A stretch of DNA of 28,607 bases from positions 1 to 28,607 of the forward strand of contig DHQV01000016.1 in NCBI GenBank assembly GCA_002408185.1, in the 5' to 3' direction. Below are positions 13,490 to 21,532 of this stretch, in pieces. Under the pieces are notes generated by a model. It saw only the letters and a list, made by a program, of their open reading frames with translations. It ran no database searches and was not told the origin of the DNA. The first letter of the stretch is position 1. The number at the start of each line of letters is the position of its first letter. The translations under genes were made by a program, and so were the position numbers. The DNA is from Deltaproteobacteria bacterium UBA5329. GTDB taxonomy: Bacteria; Desulfobacterota; Syntrophorhabdia; Syntrophorhabdales; Syntrophorhabdaceae.

Positions 13490-16270
13490 ATGGCAAAAAA
13501 TAAGATGGTATATTTTTTTGGCGGAAAAAAATCCGAAGGCGGCCTGAAGCTCAAGAACCTCCTGGGCGGAAAAGGTGCCGGTCTTGCCGATATGTCCAAC
13601 CTCGGCATACCTGTTCCTCCGGGTTTTACCATCACGACCGAGGTCTGTACGCTATTCTACAAGAACCACATGAAGCTCCCGGCAGGGCTCAATAAAGAGA
13701 TCGCAGAGAATATCAAGAAGGTCGAGAAGATCATGGGAGCAACTTTCGGCGACCCCAAAAACCCCCTTCTCTTTTCCGTCCGTTCCGGAGCACGCGTGAG
13801 CATGCCCGGCATGATGGACACCGTTCTTAACCTGGGCCTCAATGAAAAAACAGTGGATGGACTTGCGAAGCTTACGAACAACCCCCGCTTTGCATACGAC
13901 TGCTACCGGCGCTTCGTGCAGATGTACGGCGACGTGGTCCTCGGTCTCAAACCGGAAGAAGCAGGCGAGCATGACCCGTTCGAAGTTATTATCGACAAGA
14001 AGAAAAAACAGCGCGGCGTTACCTCGGATACCGACCTCACGGTCGATGACCTCAAAGGTCTCGTCAGCGAGTTCAAGAAAATGATCAAACAGCGCCTCGG
14101 CGTCACGTTCCCCGAGGATCCCATGGACCAGTTATGGGGAGCCATCGGGGCGGTCTTCAAATCCTGGAACACCGACAGGGCCGTAGCATATCGCCAGCTC
14201 AACGACATCCCCGGCGACTGGGGGACGGCGGTCAACGTGCAGTGCATGGTCTTCGGGAACATGGGAGAGGACTGCGGCACCGGCGTCGCGTTCACCCGAA
14301 ACCCCTCGACGGGTGATGATGAATTCTACGGGGAATACCTGATCAACGCACAGGGCGAGGACGTTGTCGCGGGCATCAGGACGCCCCTGCCGATAAACAA
14401 GAAACAGAAAACCGATAAATCAGTTAAATCCCTCGAAGAGGTATGGCCCGACATTTACAAACAGGTCATCCAGATCAGGAACACGCTCGAGAAGAACTAC
14501 CGCGACATGCAGGACGTCGAATTCACGATCCAGAACAAAAAACTCTGGATGCTCCAGACAAGGACCGGAAAGAGGACGGCCTTTGCAGCATTCAAGATTG
14601 CTGTCGATATGGTCAAAGAAAATCTCATTACGAAGGAAGAGGCCCTGATGAGGATCGAGCCCGACCAGCTCAATCAGCTCCTTCGCCCAATATTCGACCC
14701 GAAAGAAAAAGAGAGGGCGCTTAAATCCGGCAGTCTCCTGTCGAGGGGCCTTAACGCCGGCCCCGGCGCCGCAGCCGGTAAGGTTGTCTTCAATGCGGTC
14801 GACGCGGAAAGCTGGGCGGGACGCAAAGAGGACGTCATTCTCGTCCGCATCGACACGTCACCCGAGGATATCCGCGGAATGAACGCGGCCCAGGGCATCC
14901 TGACCTCCCGCGGCGGCATGACAAGCCATGCGGCGCTGGTAGCACGCCAGATGGGCAAAGTATGTGTGGCCGGATGCGGTGATCTCGATATCGATTACGC
15001 GAAAAAGGTCATCCGTGTAAACGGCAAGACCATCGAGGAGGGCGATTGGATATCCATCGACGGGACAACAGGAGAGGTTTTTGACGGCAAAATAAAAACG
15101 ATCCCTTCGGAAGTCCTCCAGGTCATGATCGACAAAACGTTGAAACCGGCAAAATCCCAGATCTATCGTGATTTTGCTCTTCTCATGAGCTGGGCCGACG
15201 AGGTTCGCAAGCTCGGCATCAGGACCAATGCCGACCAGCCTGACCAGGCTGCGGTCGCGGTGTCATTCGGAGCCGAAGGCATCGGCCTTTGCAGGACGGA
15301 GCACATGTTCTTCGAGGGTAACCGCATAGAAGCCGTCCGTGAAATGATCATTTCCGACGACGAAGCCGGCAGAAGACGGGCACTGGCCAAACTTTTACCC
15401 ATTCAGAGAAAAGACTTCGTAGGCCTGTTCCAGGTCATGAAAGGCCTTCCCGTCACGATCAGGACCCTTGATCCGCCGCTGCACGAGTTCCTCCCGCATA
15501 CCGAAAAAGACATGCACGAGCTTGCTAAGCAGATGGACATCCCGTATGAAAAGGTCCTCTCCAAGGTAGAGAGCCTCCACGAGGCAAACCCGATGCTCGG
15601 GCATCGCGGGTGCCGCCTCGGCATCACCTTCCCGGAGATAACCGAAATGCAGGCCAGGGCCATATTCGAGGCCGCCGTGGAAGTAAAAAAGAAAGGTACA
15701 AACGTGCGGCCGGAGATCATGATACCTCTTGTCGGCAATGTCAATGAATTAAAGACGCAGAAGGACATAGTCGCGCAGGTCGCCGACGAAGTATTGAAGA
15801 AAAACAAAGTAAAGATCGACTACAAGATAGGGACGATGGTCGAGATCCCGCGCGCGGTAATAACCGCAGACGAGGTCGCGAGCGAGGCAGAGTTCTTCTC
15901 CTTCGGTACGAACGACCTGACCCAGATGACACTCGGCATGAGCCGTGACGATGCGGGGAAATTCCTCGGGGATTACGTGAAAAAAGAAATATACACATTC
16001 GATCCGTTCCAGAGGATCGACGAAGACGGTGTAGGAAGACTGATGGAGATCGGTGTCGCACTCGGCCGCGGCGTACGGAAGGACCTCAAGATCGGCATTT
16101 GCGGCGAGCATGGCGGCGAGCCGAATTCCGTGGAATTCTGCCACCGGACCGGGCTTGACTACGTCAGTTGTTCCCCGTTCCGCGTTACCATAGCGAAACT
16201 CGCAGCGGCACGGGCCGCAATAAAAGAAAATCAGGCAAAACCGGTGAAGAAGACGGTGAAGAAGAAATAG
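13490..16270 (+). CDS. ppdK: Pyruvate, phosphate dikinase
   Basis: A 926-residue enzyme that interconverts pyruvate + ATP + Pi and phosphoenolpyruvate + AMP + PPi. It serves gluconeogenesis, or PPi-linked glycolysis in anaerobes. Order of domains: ATP-grasp nucleotide-binding part (about 1-350, with GGKGAGLADM and SVRSGARVSMPGMMDT), the swivelling phosphohistidine domain (GGMTSHAAL, His480), and the PEP/pyruvate TIM barrel (GLCRTEHMFF, FGTNDLTQM at 805-813, and CGEHGGEP with catalytic Cys871). A short Lys-rich tail (KPVKKTVKKK) follows. AGGAGG sits before ATG 13490. It directly follows glyS and is closed by a strong terminator; I recall a similar glyS-ppdK neighbourhood in other deltaproteobacteria. 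Confidence 0.97.
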   Translation: MAKNKMVYFFGGKKSEGGLKLKNLLGGKGAGLADMSNLGIPVPPGFTITTEVCTLFYKNHMKLPAGLNKEIAENIKKVEKIMGATFGDPKNPLLFSVRSGARVSMPGMMDTVLNLGLNEKTVDGLAKLTNNPRFAYDCYRRFVQMYGDVVLGLKPEEAGEHDPFEVIIDKKKKQRGVTSDTDLTVDDLKGLVSEFKKMIKQRLGVTFPEDPMDQLWGAIGAVFKSWNTDRAVAYRQLNDIPGDWGTAVNVQCMVFGNMGEDCGTGVAFTRNPSTGDDEFYGEYLINAQGEDVVAGIRTPLPINKKQKTDKSVKSLEEVWPDIYKQVIQIRNTLEKNYRDMQDVEFTIQNKKLWMLQTRTGKRTAFAAFKIAVDMVKENLITKEEALMRIEPDQLNQLLRPIFDPKEKERALKSGSLLSRGLNAGPGAAAGKVVFNAVDAESWAGRKEDVILVRIDTSPEDIRGMNAAQGILTSRGGMTSHAALVARQMGKVCVAGCGDLDIDYAKKVIRVNGKTIEEGDWISIDGTTGEVFDGKIKTIPSEVLQVMIDKTLKPAKSQIYRDFALLMSWADEVRKLGIRTNADQPDQAAVAVSFGAEGIGLCRTEHMFFEGNRIEAVREMIISDDEAGRRRALAKLLPIQRKDFVGLFQVMKGLPVTIRTLDPPLHEFLPHTEKDMHELAKQMDIPYEKVLSKVESLHEANPMLGHRGCRLGITFPEITEMQARAIFEAAVEVKKKGTNVRPEIMIPLVGNVNELKTQKDIVAQVADEVLKKNKVKIDYKIGTMVEIPRAVITADEVASEAEFFSFGTNDLTQMTLGMSRDDAGKFLGDYVKKEIYTFDPFQRIDEDGVGRLMEIGVALGRGVRKDLKIGICGEHGGEPNSVEFCHRTGLDYVSCSPFRVTIAKLAAARAAIKENQAKPVKKTVKKK

Positions 16271-16290
16271 AAAGCCTCACGTTCCGATAT

Positions 16291-16325
16291 AAAAAGGCCC
16301 CGTGAACATTTAACGGGGCCTTTTT
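16291..16325. terminator. Rho-independent terminator after ppdK
   Basis: AAAAAGGCCCCGT and ACGGGGCCTTTTT make a perfect 13-bp stem with a 9-base loop and flanking A and T runs. It ends the glyQ-glyS-ppdK unit 20 bases past the ppdK stop. Confidence 0.95.
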
Positions 16326-16411
16326 ATGCGAATATGGGCAGAGATTGCCGATCCTGAAAAAATTGGCTGACAGTTCGACAAAATCTTAGATAATTTTGCC
16401 GATTCGATGTA

Positions 16412-16442
16412 TATAATGACATGGCTTTGTCTGTGTCAGACA
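16412..16442 (+). promoter_or_regulatory. Probable promoter and dyad operator of the hybrid kinase gene
   Basis: A perfect -10 TATAAT (16412-16417) with only a poor -35 is followed by the dyad TGTCTG-TGT-CAGACA (16428-16442), overlapping the expected transcription start. A weak -35 plus a start-site dyad suggests regulation by a DNA-binding protein, which is inference. Confidence 0.45.
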
Positions 16443-16470
16443 TTACATGATCATGACAGTATAGGCCCCC

Positions 16471-19400
16471 ATGAAAGATCCGATAACTACTCTGCGTAAA
16501 GATCCTGAAGGCCTTGCCAGACACATTCTTGAACGCCTTGCGATCGACCCGTCCCGGATGGACGACACGCATCCCATGGCAGCCGATCTCATACGCGCAC
16601 TTGCCGAGAGCATAAAAATGATGGAACCTGCCACATTTTTGAACTCTATCGGCCTATGGCTGGAAAAGGACCCGGCCGCCGGCGGACCGTCAATTGTTAA
16701 CGGCGTTGTCTCGATACTCGAAGAGACGGTCATGGAATGGGACCTTATATCCCGTCAAACAAGGTTCCTTTGGAATCTTTTTCATACCGCCCGGAAGCAA
16801 TTCACTACAGCAAACGAAAAAGAGGACAACAGGTCACAAATTTCCGGATCCGAAAAGCTTCTGGCCGATATAGCCGACCGCATCCCTGGCGTGGTCTATC
16901 AATTTTACGTAAAACCTGACGACTCAATGGGTTTGTCATACGTAAGCAGCCGGTCGCCCGAGATCTTCGGAATTGACCCCGATGACACCGACAGGTTCCC
17001 GCTGTTCCTGTCACACCTGGCGCCGGGATGCAAGGACAGTTTTTTCGAATCAATCCATAACGCGGTGGCCAACGGGTCCGACTGGGAGTTCGAAGGCGAA
17101 TATATCAAGGATTCCGGTGAATCTATGTTCTTTTCCGCACGATCGACTCCCACAAAAGCCGGCGATATCCTTCAATTCAATGGTGTTCTCCTGGATATAA
17201 CGGAACGGAAACTGGCGGAACAGAGGCTCACGGAGAGTGAACGAAAATTCAGTGTCATTGCCGACCTCATGCCCCAGGTTATTTTTGAGATCGACGAAAA
17301 GGGAAATGTCGTTTTTGTCAATAAGCAGGCTTTTGAGTTCTTTGGCTATGAGGAGAACGATATAGAGGGCAGTCTCAATTGCTTCGATCATATGGCACCG
17401 GAAGACTACCCGCGGATGATGAAGAACCTCGAGGATGTCGCGCGTGGCGCCGCCTCACCGGGCAATGAATATACCGCGATAAAGAAGGACGGCACCCGGT
17501 TCCCGGTAATTATATATGTCAGCAGGATCAAGCAGAATGGCCGGCTGACAGGATACCGCGGAATTGTCATCGATATAACACAGAGAAAGAAGGCCGAAGA
17601 GGCATTAAGGGAAGGCGAACAACGGCTCCGGCAGATCATAGACCTGGTTCCCCATTTTATATTTGCAAAAGACAGTGATGGAAAGTTTGTGCTTGCCAAT
17701 AAAGCCGTGGCCGATGCGTACGGGGTTGAAGTAGACGACCTTATAGGCCAGATCGACCCCCGCTCTTTCTCGTCCGACCATCGGAAAAGTGCATTGCATG
17801 ACGACCTGGAGGTAATACACAAGGGAACGCGAAAATATATACCTGAAGAAGCTATCACCGATGCGAAGGGAAATGTCCGTTACCTTCAGACGATCAAGAT
17901 CCCGTTCACGTTTTCCGGTACGCAAACCCCGTCCCTGCTCGGGGTGTCCGTCGACATAACGGAACGGAAGGCGGCGCTCGAGGCGCTCGGAAGAAGCGAG
18001 GAAAAATTCAGGAAATACTTCGAGGTGCCGCTTATCGGCGTAACAATACTGGAGCCCTCGGGGCGATGGCTTGAGGTCAACGACAAGTTTTGCGAGATAG
18101 TCGGCTATTCGCGCGATGAGCTTCTCACCATGAAATGGCAGGATATCACGCCGTTTGAGCATGTCCCCTCGGAACAGGAAAAATACCAGCTTTTTCTCGA
18201 AAGCGGGTCCGCATCGATCTCGACCCGTGAAAAACAATACTGCACAAAGGATGGGGCGAACATTGACGTGATCATCGCGACGCATTGCGTCAGAAAGGAG
18301 GACGGCGACCCCGATTATCTCCTGTGCGTTATACAGGACATAACAGCCCGTAAGAAAACAGAGCGCAAGATAGCGCAATCCGAACAGGAGCTTCGCACAA
18401 TTCTCTCCGCATCCCCTATCGGCATCGGAAGGATCCGTGACCGGACCGTAGAATGGGTCAACGAACAAATATGTGAAATGTCCGGTTACTCTCGTGAAGA
18501 AATGACCGGGCGCGATACAAGCTATCTCTACCCAGGTCTCGAGGAATTCGAAGAAGTGGGGCGCCAGCTCTACCGCGAAGGACAGGCTGAAACGAAATGG
18601 ACAGTAAAAGACGGCCGTGTTATCGACGTATTTCTCCAGGCATCAGAGGCTGACAACGGCGCCTATATCTGTACAATCACGGACATGACTCGTCTGAAGA
18701 GGGCGGAGAATTCCATCAAATTCACCCAGTTCTCCGTTGACAGTGCCGTTGACAACATATACTGGATCGATGCTGAAGGCAGGATCGTGTATGTCAACGA
18801 CAGTGCCTGCGCATCGACGGGATACAGCCGTCAGGAGCTTTTGTCAATGAAGAACCATGATATCGATCTGGACCATCCTGCTGAAGTATGGCCTGAGATA
18901 TGGGCCGATACCGTTCGAAAAGGCTCAGACCAATTCGAGTCAGCACATCGCAGAAAAGATGGTTCGGTCTTCCCCGTCGAGATAAGTATAAGTTATCTTT
19001 CCTATGATGAATTTGAGTATCTTTGTGCCTTTGCCCGGGATATTACGGAACGCAAGAAGGCCGAGGAAGCGCTGCGTGAGAGCGAAGAGCGCTGGCAATT
19101 TGCGCTTGAAGGATCGGGCGATGGGCTCTGGGATTGGGACGTTCCAGGTAACAGGGTCTATTTTTCGAGGCAGTGGAAAGAGATGATCGGCTATGCCGAG
19201 AACGAGATCACAGGGTCGATCGATGAGCGGAACAGCCGGATCCATCCTGATGATAAGCCTGACACATATGCAAAACTGAACGACCACCTCAAAGGCAGAT
19301 CTCCCGTCTATGCCAGCCAGCATCGCCTGAGATCCAAAGATGGCACCTATAAATGGATCCTAGACAGGGGCAAGGTCCTGACCCGGACCGAAGACGGGAA

Positions 19401-20595
19401 ACCCATGAGGGTTATAGGTACTCAAACGGACATAACGGAACGCAAGCACCTCGAATCTCAACTGCTCCAGTCCCAAAAAATGGAGGCAGTGGGCACTCTC
19501 GCCGGAGGGGTCGCACATGACTTCAACAACCTCCTGAGTGCGATAATGGGTTATGCGAGCCTTCTCCAGATGAAAATAGACAAGCATGACCCCCTTTACT
19601 CGTATGCCTCCCACATCCTGACATCCTCAGAAAAGGCCGCAAACCTTACCCAGAGCCTGCTCGCCTTCAGCAGGAAACAGGTGATAAATCTCAAGCCCAT
19701 AGCGCTGAATGACACCGTAGAAAAGCTGCACCGCCTGCTTGAACGGCTTATCCCTGAAGACGTTGAATTCCGGGTCAACCAAAGCGACGAACGCCTTATC
19801 GTCATGGCCGATGTCGGTCAACTCGATCAGGTCATAATGAACCTCGTTACGAATGCGCGTGATGCCATGCCCCGCGGAGGAAAACTGACGATCAGGATCG
19901 ACCGGGCCGCGGCGAACAGCCATTTTATGACAACAAATAAGAATGTCGACCTTTCGGACCATGCACTCATAGAGATCTCCGATACCGGTATCGGCATGGA
20001 CAAGAAAACGATCGAAAAGATCTTTGAGCCTTTTTTTACCACCAAGGAATTGGGGCGCGGCACAGGGCTCGGGCTCTCCATTGTTTACGGTATTATAGAG
20101 CAGCATAACGGGTACATCGATGTCCGAAGCCAGCCGGGCGAGGGGAGCGTCTTTTCCGTCTACCTTCCGATCGTCTGGCTGGAACCGGAAAACGAGAACG
20201 ATGCTTCACAGATCGTTGGCGGGATCGAAACGGTACTTATCGCTGAGGACAATAAGGAATTGTGCCAGTTATCCATGAAAGTCCTCCGTGATCATGGTTA
20301 CAGTGTTCTTGCAGCTACGGATGGTCTGGCAGCCGTGGAGATGTTCCGCCAACACCGGGGCGAGATCGCACTAATCATTCTCGATGTGGTCATGCCGAAG
20401 ATGAATGGGAAAGAAGCCTATGAGGCCATCAGAAAGATAGACCCCGCGGTAAGGGTCATCTTTACCAGTGGATACACCGATGATATCGTCATCGAAAGAG
20501 GTGTCGAGAACGAACAGTACGACTTCCTCGGTAAACCTCTCACCCCTGACACGCTGCTCAAGAAGATAAGGGAAGTATTGGACCGTCAGTCGTAA
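16471..20595 (+). CDS. Seven-PAS hybrid sensor histidine kinase with receiver domain
   Basis: A 1374-residue cytoplasmic hybrid kinase without membrane segments. After a unique 120-residue N-terminus come seven PAS repeats (about 130-247, 258-373, 383-499, 510-627, 638-742, 752-861, 870-991). Most end in the PAC-type DIT-E/Q/A-RK linker. Then a HisKA domain follows with phospho-acceptor His1016 (AGGVAHDFNN), a GHKL ATPase (N box 1124-1128, DTGIGM 1171-1176, GRGTGLGLS 1196-1204) and a receiver with Glu1259/Asp1260, phospho-acceptor Asp1305, Thr1332 and Lys1355. It would sense several soluble signals and relay phosphate to its own receiver; the partner is not in the window. No strong ribosome site precedes the ATG. 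The final codons (DRQS) and the stop lie in a heptamer repeat array. Confidence 0.93.
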   Translation: MKDPITTLRKDPEGLARHILERLAIDPSRMDDTHPMAADLIRALAESIKMMEPATFLNSIGLWLEKDPAAGGPSIVNGVVSILEETVMEWDLISRQTRFLWNLFHTARKQFTTANEKEDNRSQISGSEKLLADIADRIPGVVYQFYVKPDDSMGLSYVSSRSPEIFGIDPDDTDRFPLFLSHLAPGCKDSFFESIHNAVANGSDWEFEGEYIKDSGESMFFSARSTPTKAGDILQFNGVLLDITERKLAEQRLTESERKFSVIADLMPQVIFEIDEKGNVVFVNKQAFEFFGYEENDIEGSLNCFDHMAPEDYPRMMKNLEDVARGAASPGNEYTAIKKDGTRFPVIIYVSRIKQNGRLTGYRGIVIDITQRKKAEEALREGEQRLRQIIDLVPHFIFAKDSDGKFVLANKAVADAYGVEVDDLIGQIDPRSFSSDHRKSALHDDLEVIHKGTRKYIPEEAITDAKGNVRYLQTIKIPFTFSGTQTPSLLGVSVDITERKAALEALGRSEEKFRKYFEVPLIGVTILEPSGRWLEVNDKFCEIVGYSRDELLTMKWQDITPFEHVPSEQEKYQLFLESGSASISTREKQYCTKDGANIDVIIATHCVRKEDGDPDYLLCVIQDITARKKTERKIAQSEQELRTILSASPIGIGRIRDRTVEWVNEQICEMSGYSREEMTGRDTSYLYPGLEEFEEVGRQLYREGQAETKWTVKDGRVIDVFLQASEADNGAYICTITDMTRLKRAENSIKFTQFSVDSAVDNIYWIDAEGRIVYVNDSACASTGYSRQELLSMKNHDIDLDHPAEVWPEIWADTVRKGSDQFESAHRRKDGSVFPVEISISYLSYDEFEYLCAFARDITERKKAEEALRESEERWQFALEGSGDGLWDWDVPGNRVYFSRQWKEMIGYAENEITGSIDERNSRIHPDDKPDTYAKLNDHLKGRSPVYASQHRLRSKDGTYKWILDRGKVLTRTEDGKPMRVIGTQTDITERKHLESQLLQSQKMEAVGTLAGGVAHDFNNLLSAIMGYASLLQMKIDKHDPLYSYASHILTSSEKAANLTQSLLAFSRKQVINLKPIALNDTVEKLHRLLERLIPEDVEFRVNQSDERLIVMADVGQLDQVIMNLVTNARDAMPRGGKLTIRIDRAAANSHFMTTNKNVDLSDHALIEISDTGIGMDKKTIEKIFEPFFTTKELGRGTGLGLSIVYGIIEQHNGYIDVRSQPGEGSVFSVYLPIVWLEPENENDASQIVGGIETVLIAEDNKELCQLSMKVLRDHGYSVLAATDGLAAVEMFRQHRGEIALIILDVVMPKMNGKEAYEAIRKIDPAVRVIFTSGYTDDIVIERGVENEQYDFLGKPLTPDTLLKKIREVLDRQS

Positions 20596-20728
20596 GTCGC
20601 CAGTAGTAGAGTGTAACGCCAATCTCGACAAACCGGGATGACGGACCGGGAATTAAAAAAACAAATGTCTATTGATGAGGTGCAGATGAGGTTTTTACGC
20701 CTTACGACTTACGACTGACGACTTACGG
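20582..20728. repeat. Facing heptamer-repeat pair overlapping two gene ends
   Basis: The left arm is ACCGTCA, GTCGTAA, GTCGCCA, GTAGTAG (20582-20609); it contains the TAA stop of the kinase gene. The right arm is TTTACGC, CTTACGA, CTTACGA, CTGACGA, CTTACGG (20694-20728); it encodes the last residues of the DedA protein. Between the arms lies CCGGGATGACGG, a word shared with the repeat at the window start. The two flanking genes converge here. Confidence 0.75.
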
Positions 20729-21363
20729 TCTTTCAATTTGTGTTTCAGGAATTCTATCACTCCCGGCATAACGGACAGGATTATTATTGCGAAAATGACG
20801 AGGGTGAAGTTCCGTTTGACCATCGGGATATTTCCGAAAAAATAACCGGCATAGGCAAAAGCCCCTATCCAGACGATGCCGCCGATAACATTATAACTGA
20901 TGAATTTTGCGTACGTCATGCTCCCAATCCCGGCGACGAAGGGGGCGAATGTCCTGATTATCGGTACAAAACGGGCGATGATGATCGTCTTGCCGCCGTA
21001 TTTCTCGTAGAATTCATGTGTCCTGTCCAGATATTTCCTGTTGAGGAACCGCACGTTCTCATTGTGAAAAACCCTGGGGCCTATTATCTTCCCTATCCAG
21101 TAATTAACCGTATCACCCAGTATGGCGGCCACCGAGAGGATAACCAAAAGCCATACTACGTTAAAATCACCGCGCGCAGCAAAAGTTCCGGCGGCAAAGA
21201 GAAGTGAATCCCCCGGTAGGAGCGGGGCCACCACCAGGCCTGTTTCACAGAAAATAATTGCAAAAAGAATAAGATACGTCCACACTCCGTAGTTTCGGAT
21301 CAGCTCGCTTAAATGCATGTCTATATGAATAATAAAATCAAAGACCATTTTGATAAATTCCAC
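20695..21363 (-). CDS. DedA-family membrane protein (SNARE-associated type)
   Basis: A 222-residue polytopic membrane protein. Family marks are FCETGLVVAPLLPGDSLLF near residue 38 and the conserved re-entrant stretch IIIARFVPIIRTFAPFVAGIG. DedA proteins are linked to lipid-carrier or phospholipid recycling (undecaprenyl phosphate and PE flipping in recent work) and to proton-gradient maintenance. A GTG at 21363 with GAGG five bases upstream is the best start; ATG 21348 is an alternative. The C-terminal residues SSVVSRKA are encoded by a heptamer repeat array, so the tail is probably not native to the family. Confidence 0.9.
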   Translation of the reverse strand: MEFIKMVFDFIIHIDMHLSELIRNYGVWTYLILFAIIFCETGLVVAPLLPGDSLLFAAGTFAARGDFNVVWLLVILSVAAILGDTVNYWIGKIIGPRVFHNENVRFLNRKYLDRTHEFYEKYGGKTIIIARFVPIIRTFAPFVAGIGSMTYAKFISYNVIGGIVWIGAFAYAGYFFGNIPMVKRNFTLVIFAIIILSVMPGVIEFLKHKLKDRKSSVVSRKA

Positions 21364-21412
21364 TGGCGCCTCTTTTTCCTCCTCGCGTCATTTCCGATGA
21401 AAAATTCCCTGT

Positions 21413-21442
21413 ATAGTACACTTTTGGCCTTCGACAAGTCAA
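21413..21442 (-). promoter_or_regulatory. Promoter of the DedA gene
   Basis: On the minus strand, TTGACT (21442-21437), an 18-base spacer and TACTAT (21418-21413) lie 50-80 bases before the GTG start. Confidence 0.55.
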
Positions 21443-21475
21443 TTAAATGGTTGTTTCCGGCGCTTTTTCATCACC

Positions 21476-21504
21476 TTGTGGTTACCTCAGCGCTGTCTTA
21501 TACT
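21476..21504 (+). promoter_or_regulatory. Promoter of the copper ATPase gene
   Basis: TTGTGG (21476-21481), a 17-base spacer and TATACT (21499-21504). The spacing is normal, so this does not look like the 19-base-spacer promoters controlled by MerR/CueR activators. The predicted leader is about 20 bases. Confidence 0.55.
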
Positions 21505-21532
21505 ATCTTCACATTGAATACAAGGACATCCA

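Noticed and set aside
17605..18468. Long minus-strand frame opposite the hybrid kinase
   Set aside because: Antisense to the PAS region, with no family features; a codon-bias shadow.
21476..21504. CueR/MerR-type copper-responsive promoter for copA
   Set aside because: The spacer is 17 bases rather than 19-20 and no dyad lies between the elements.
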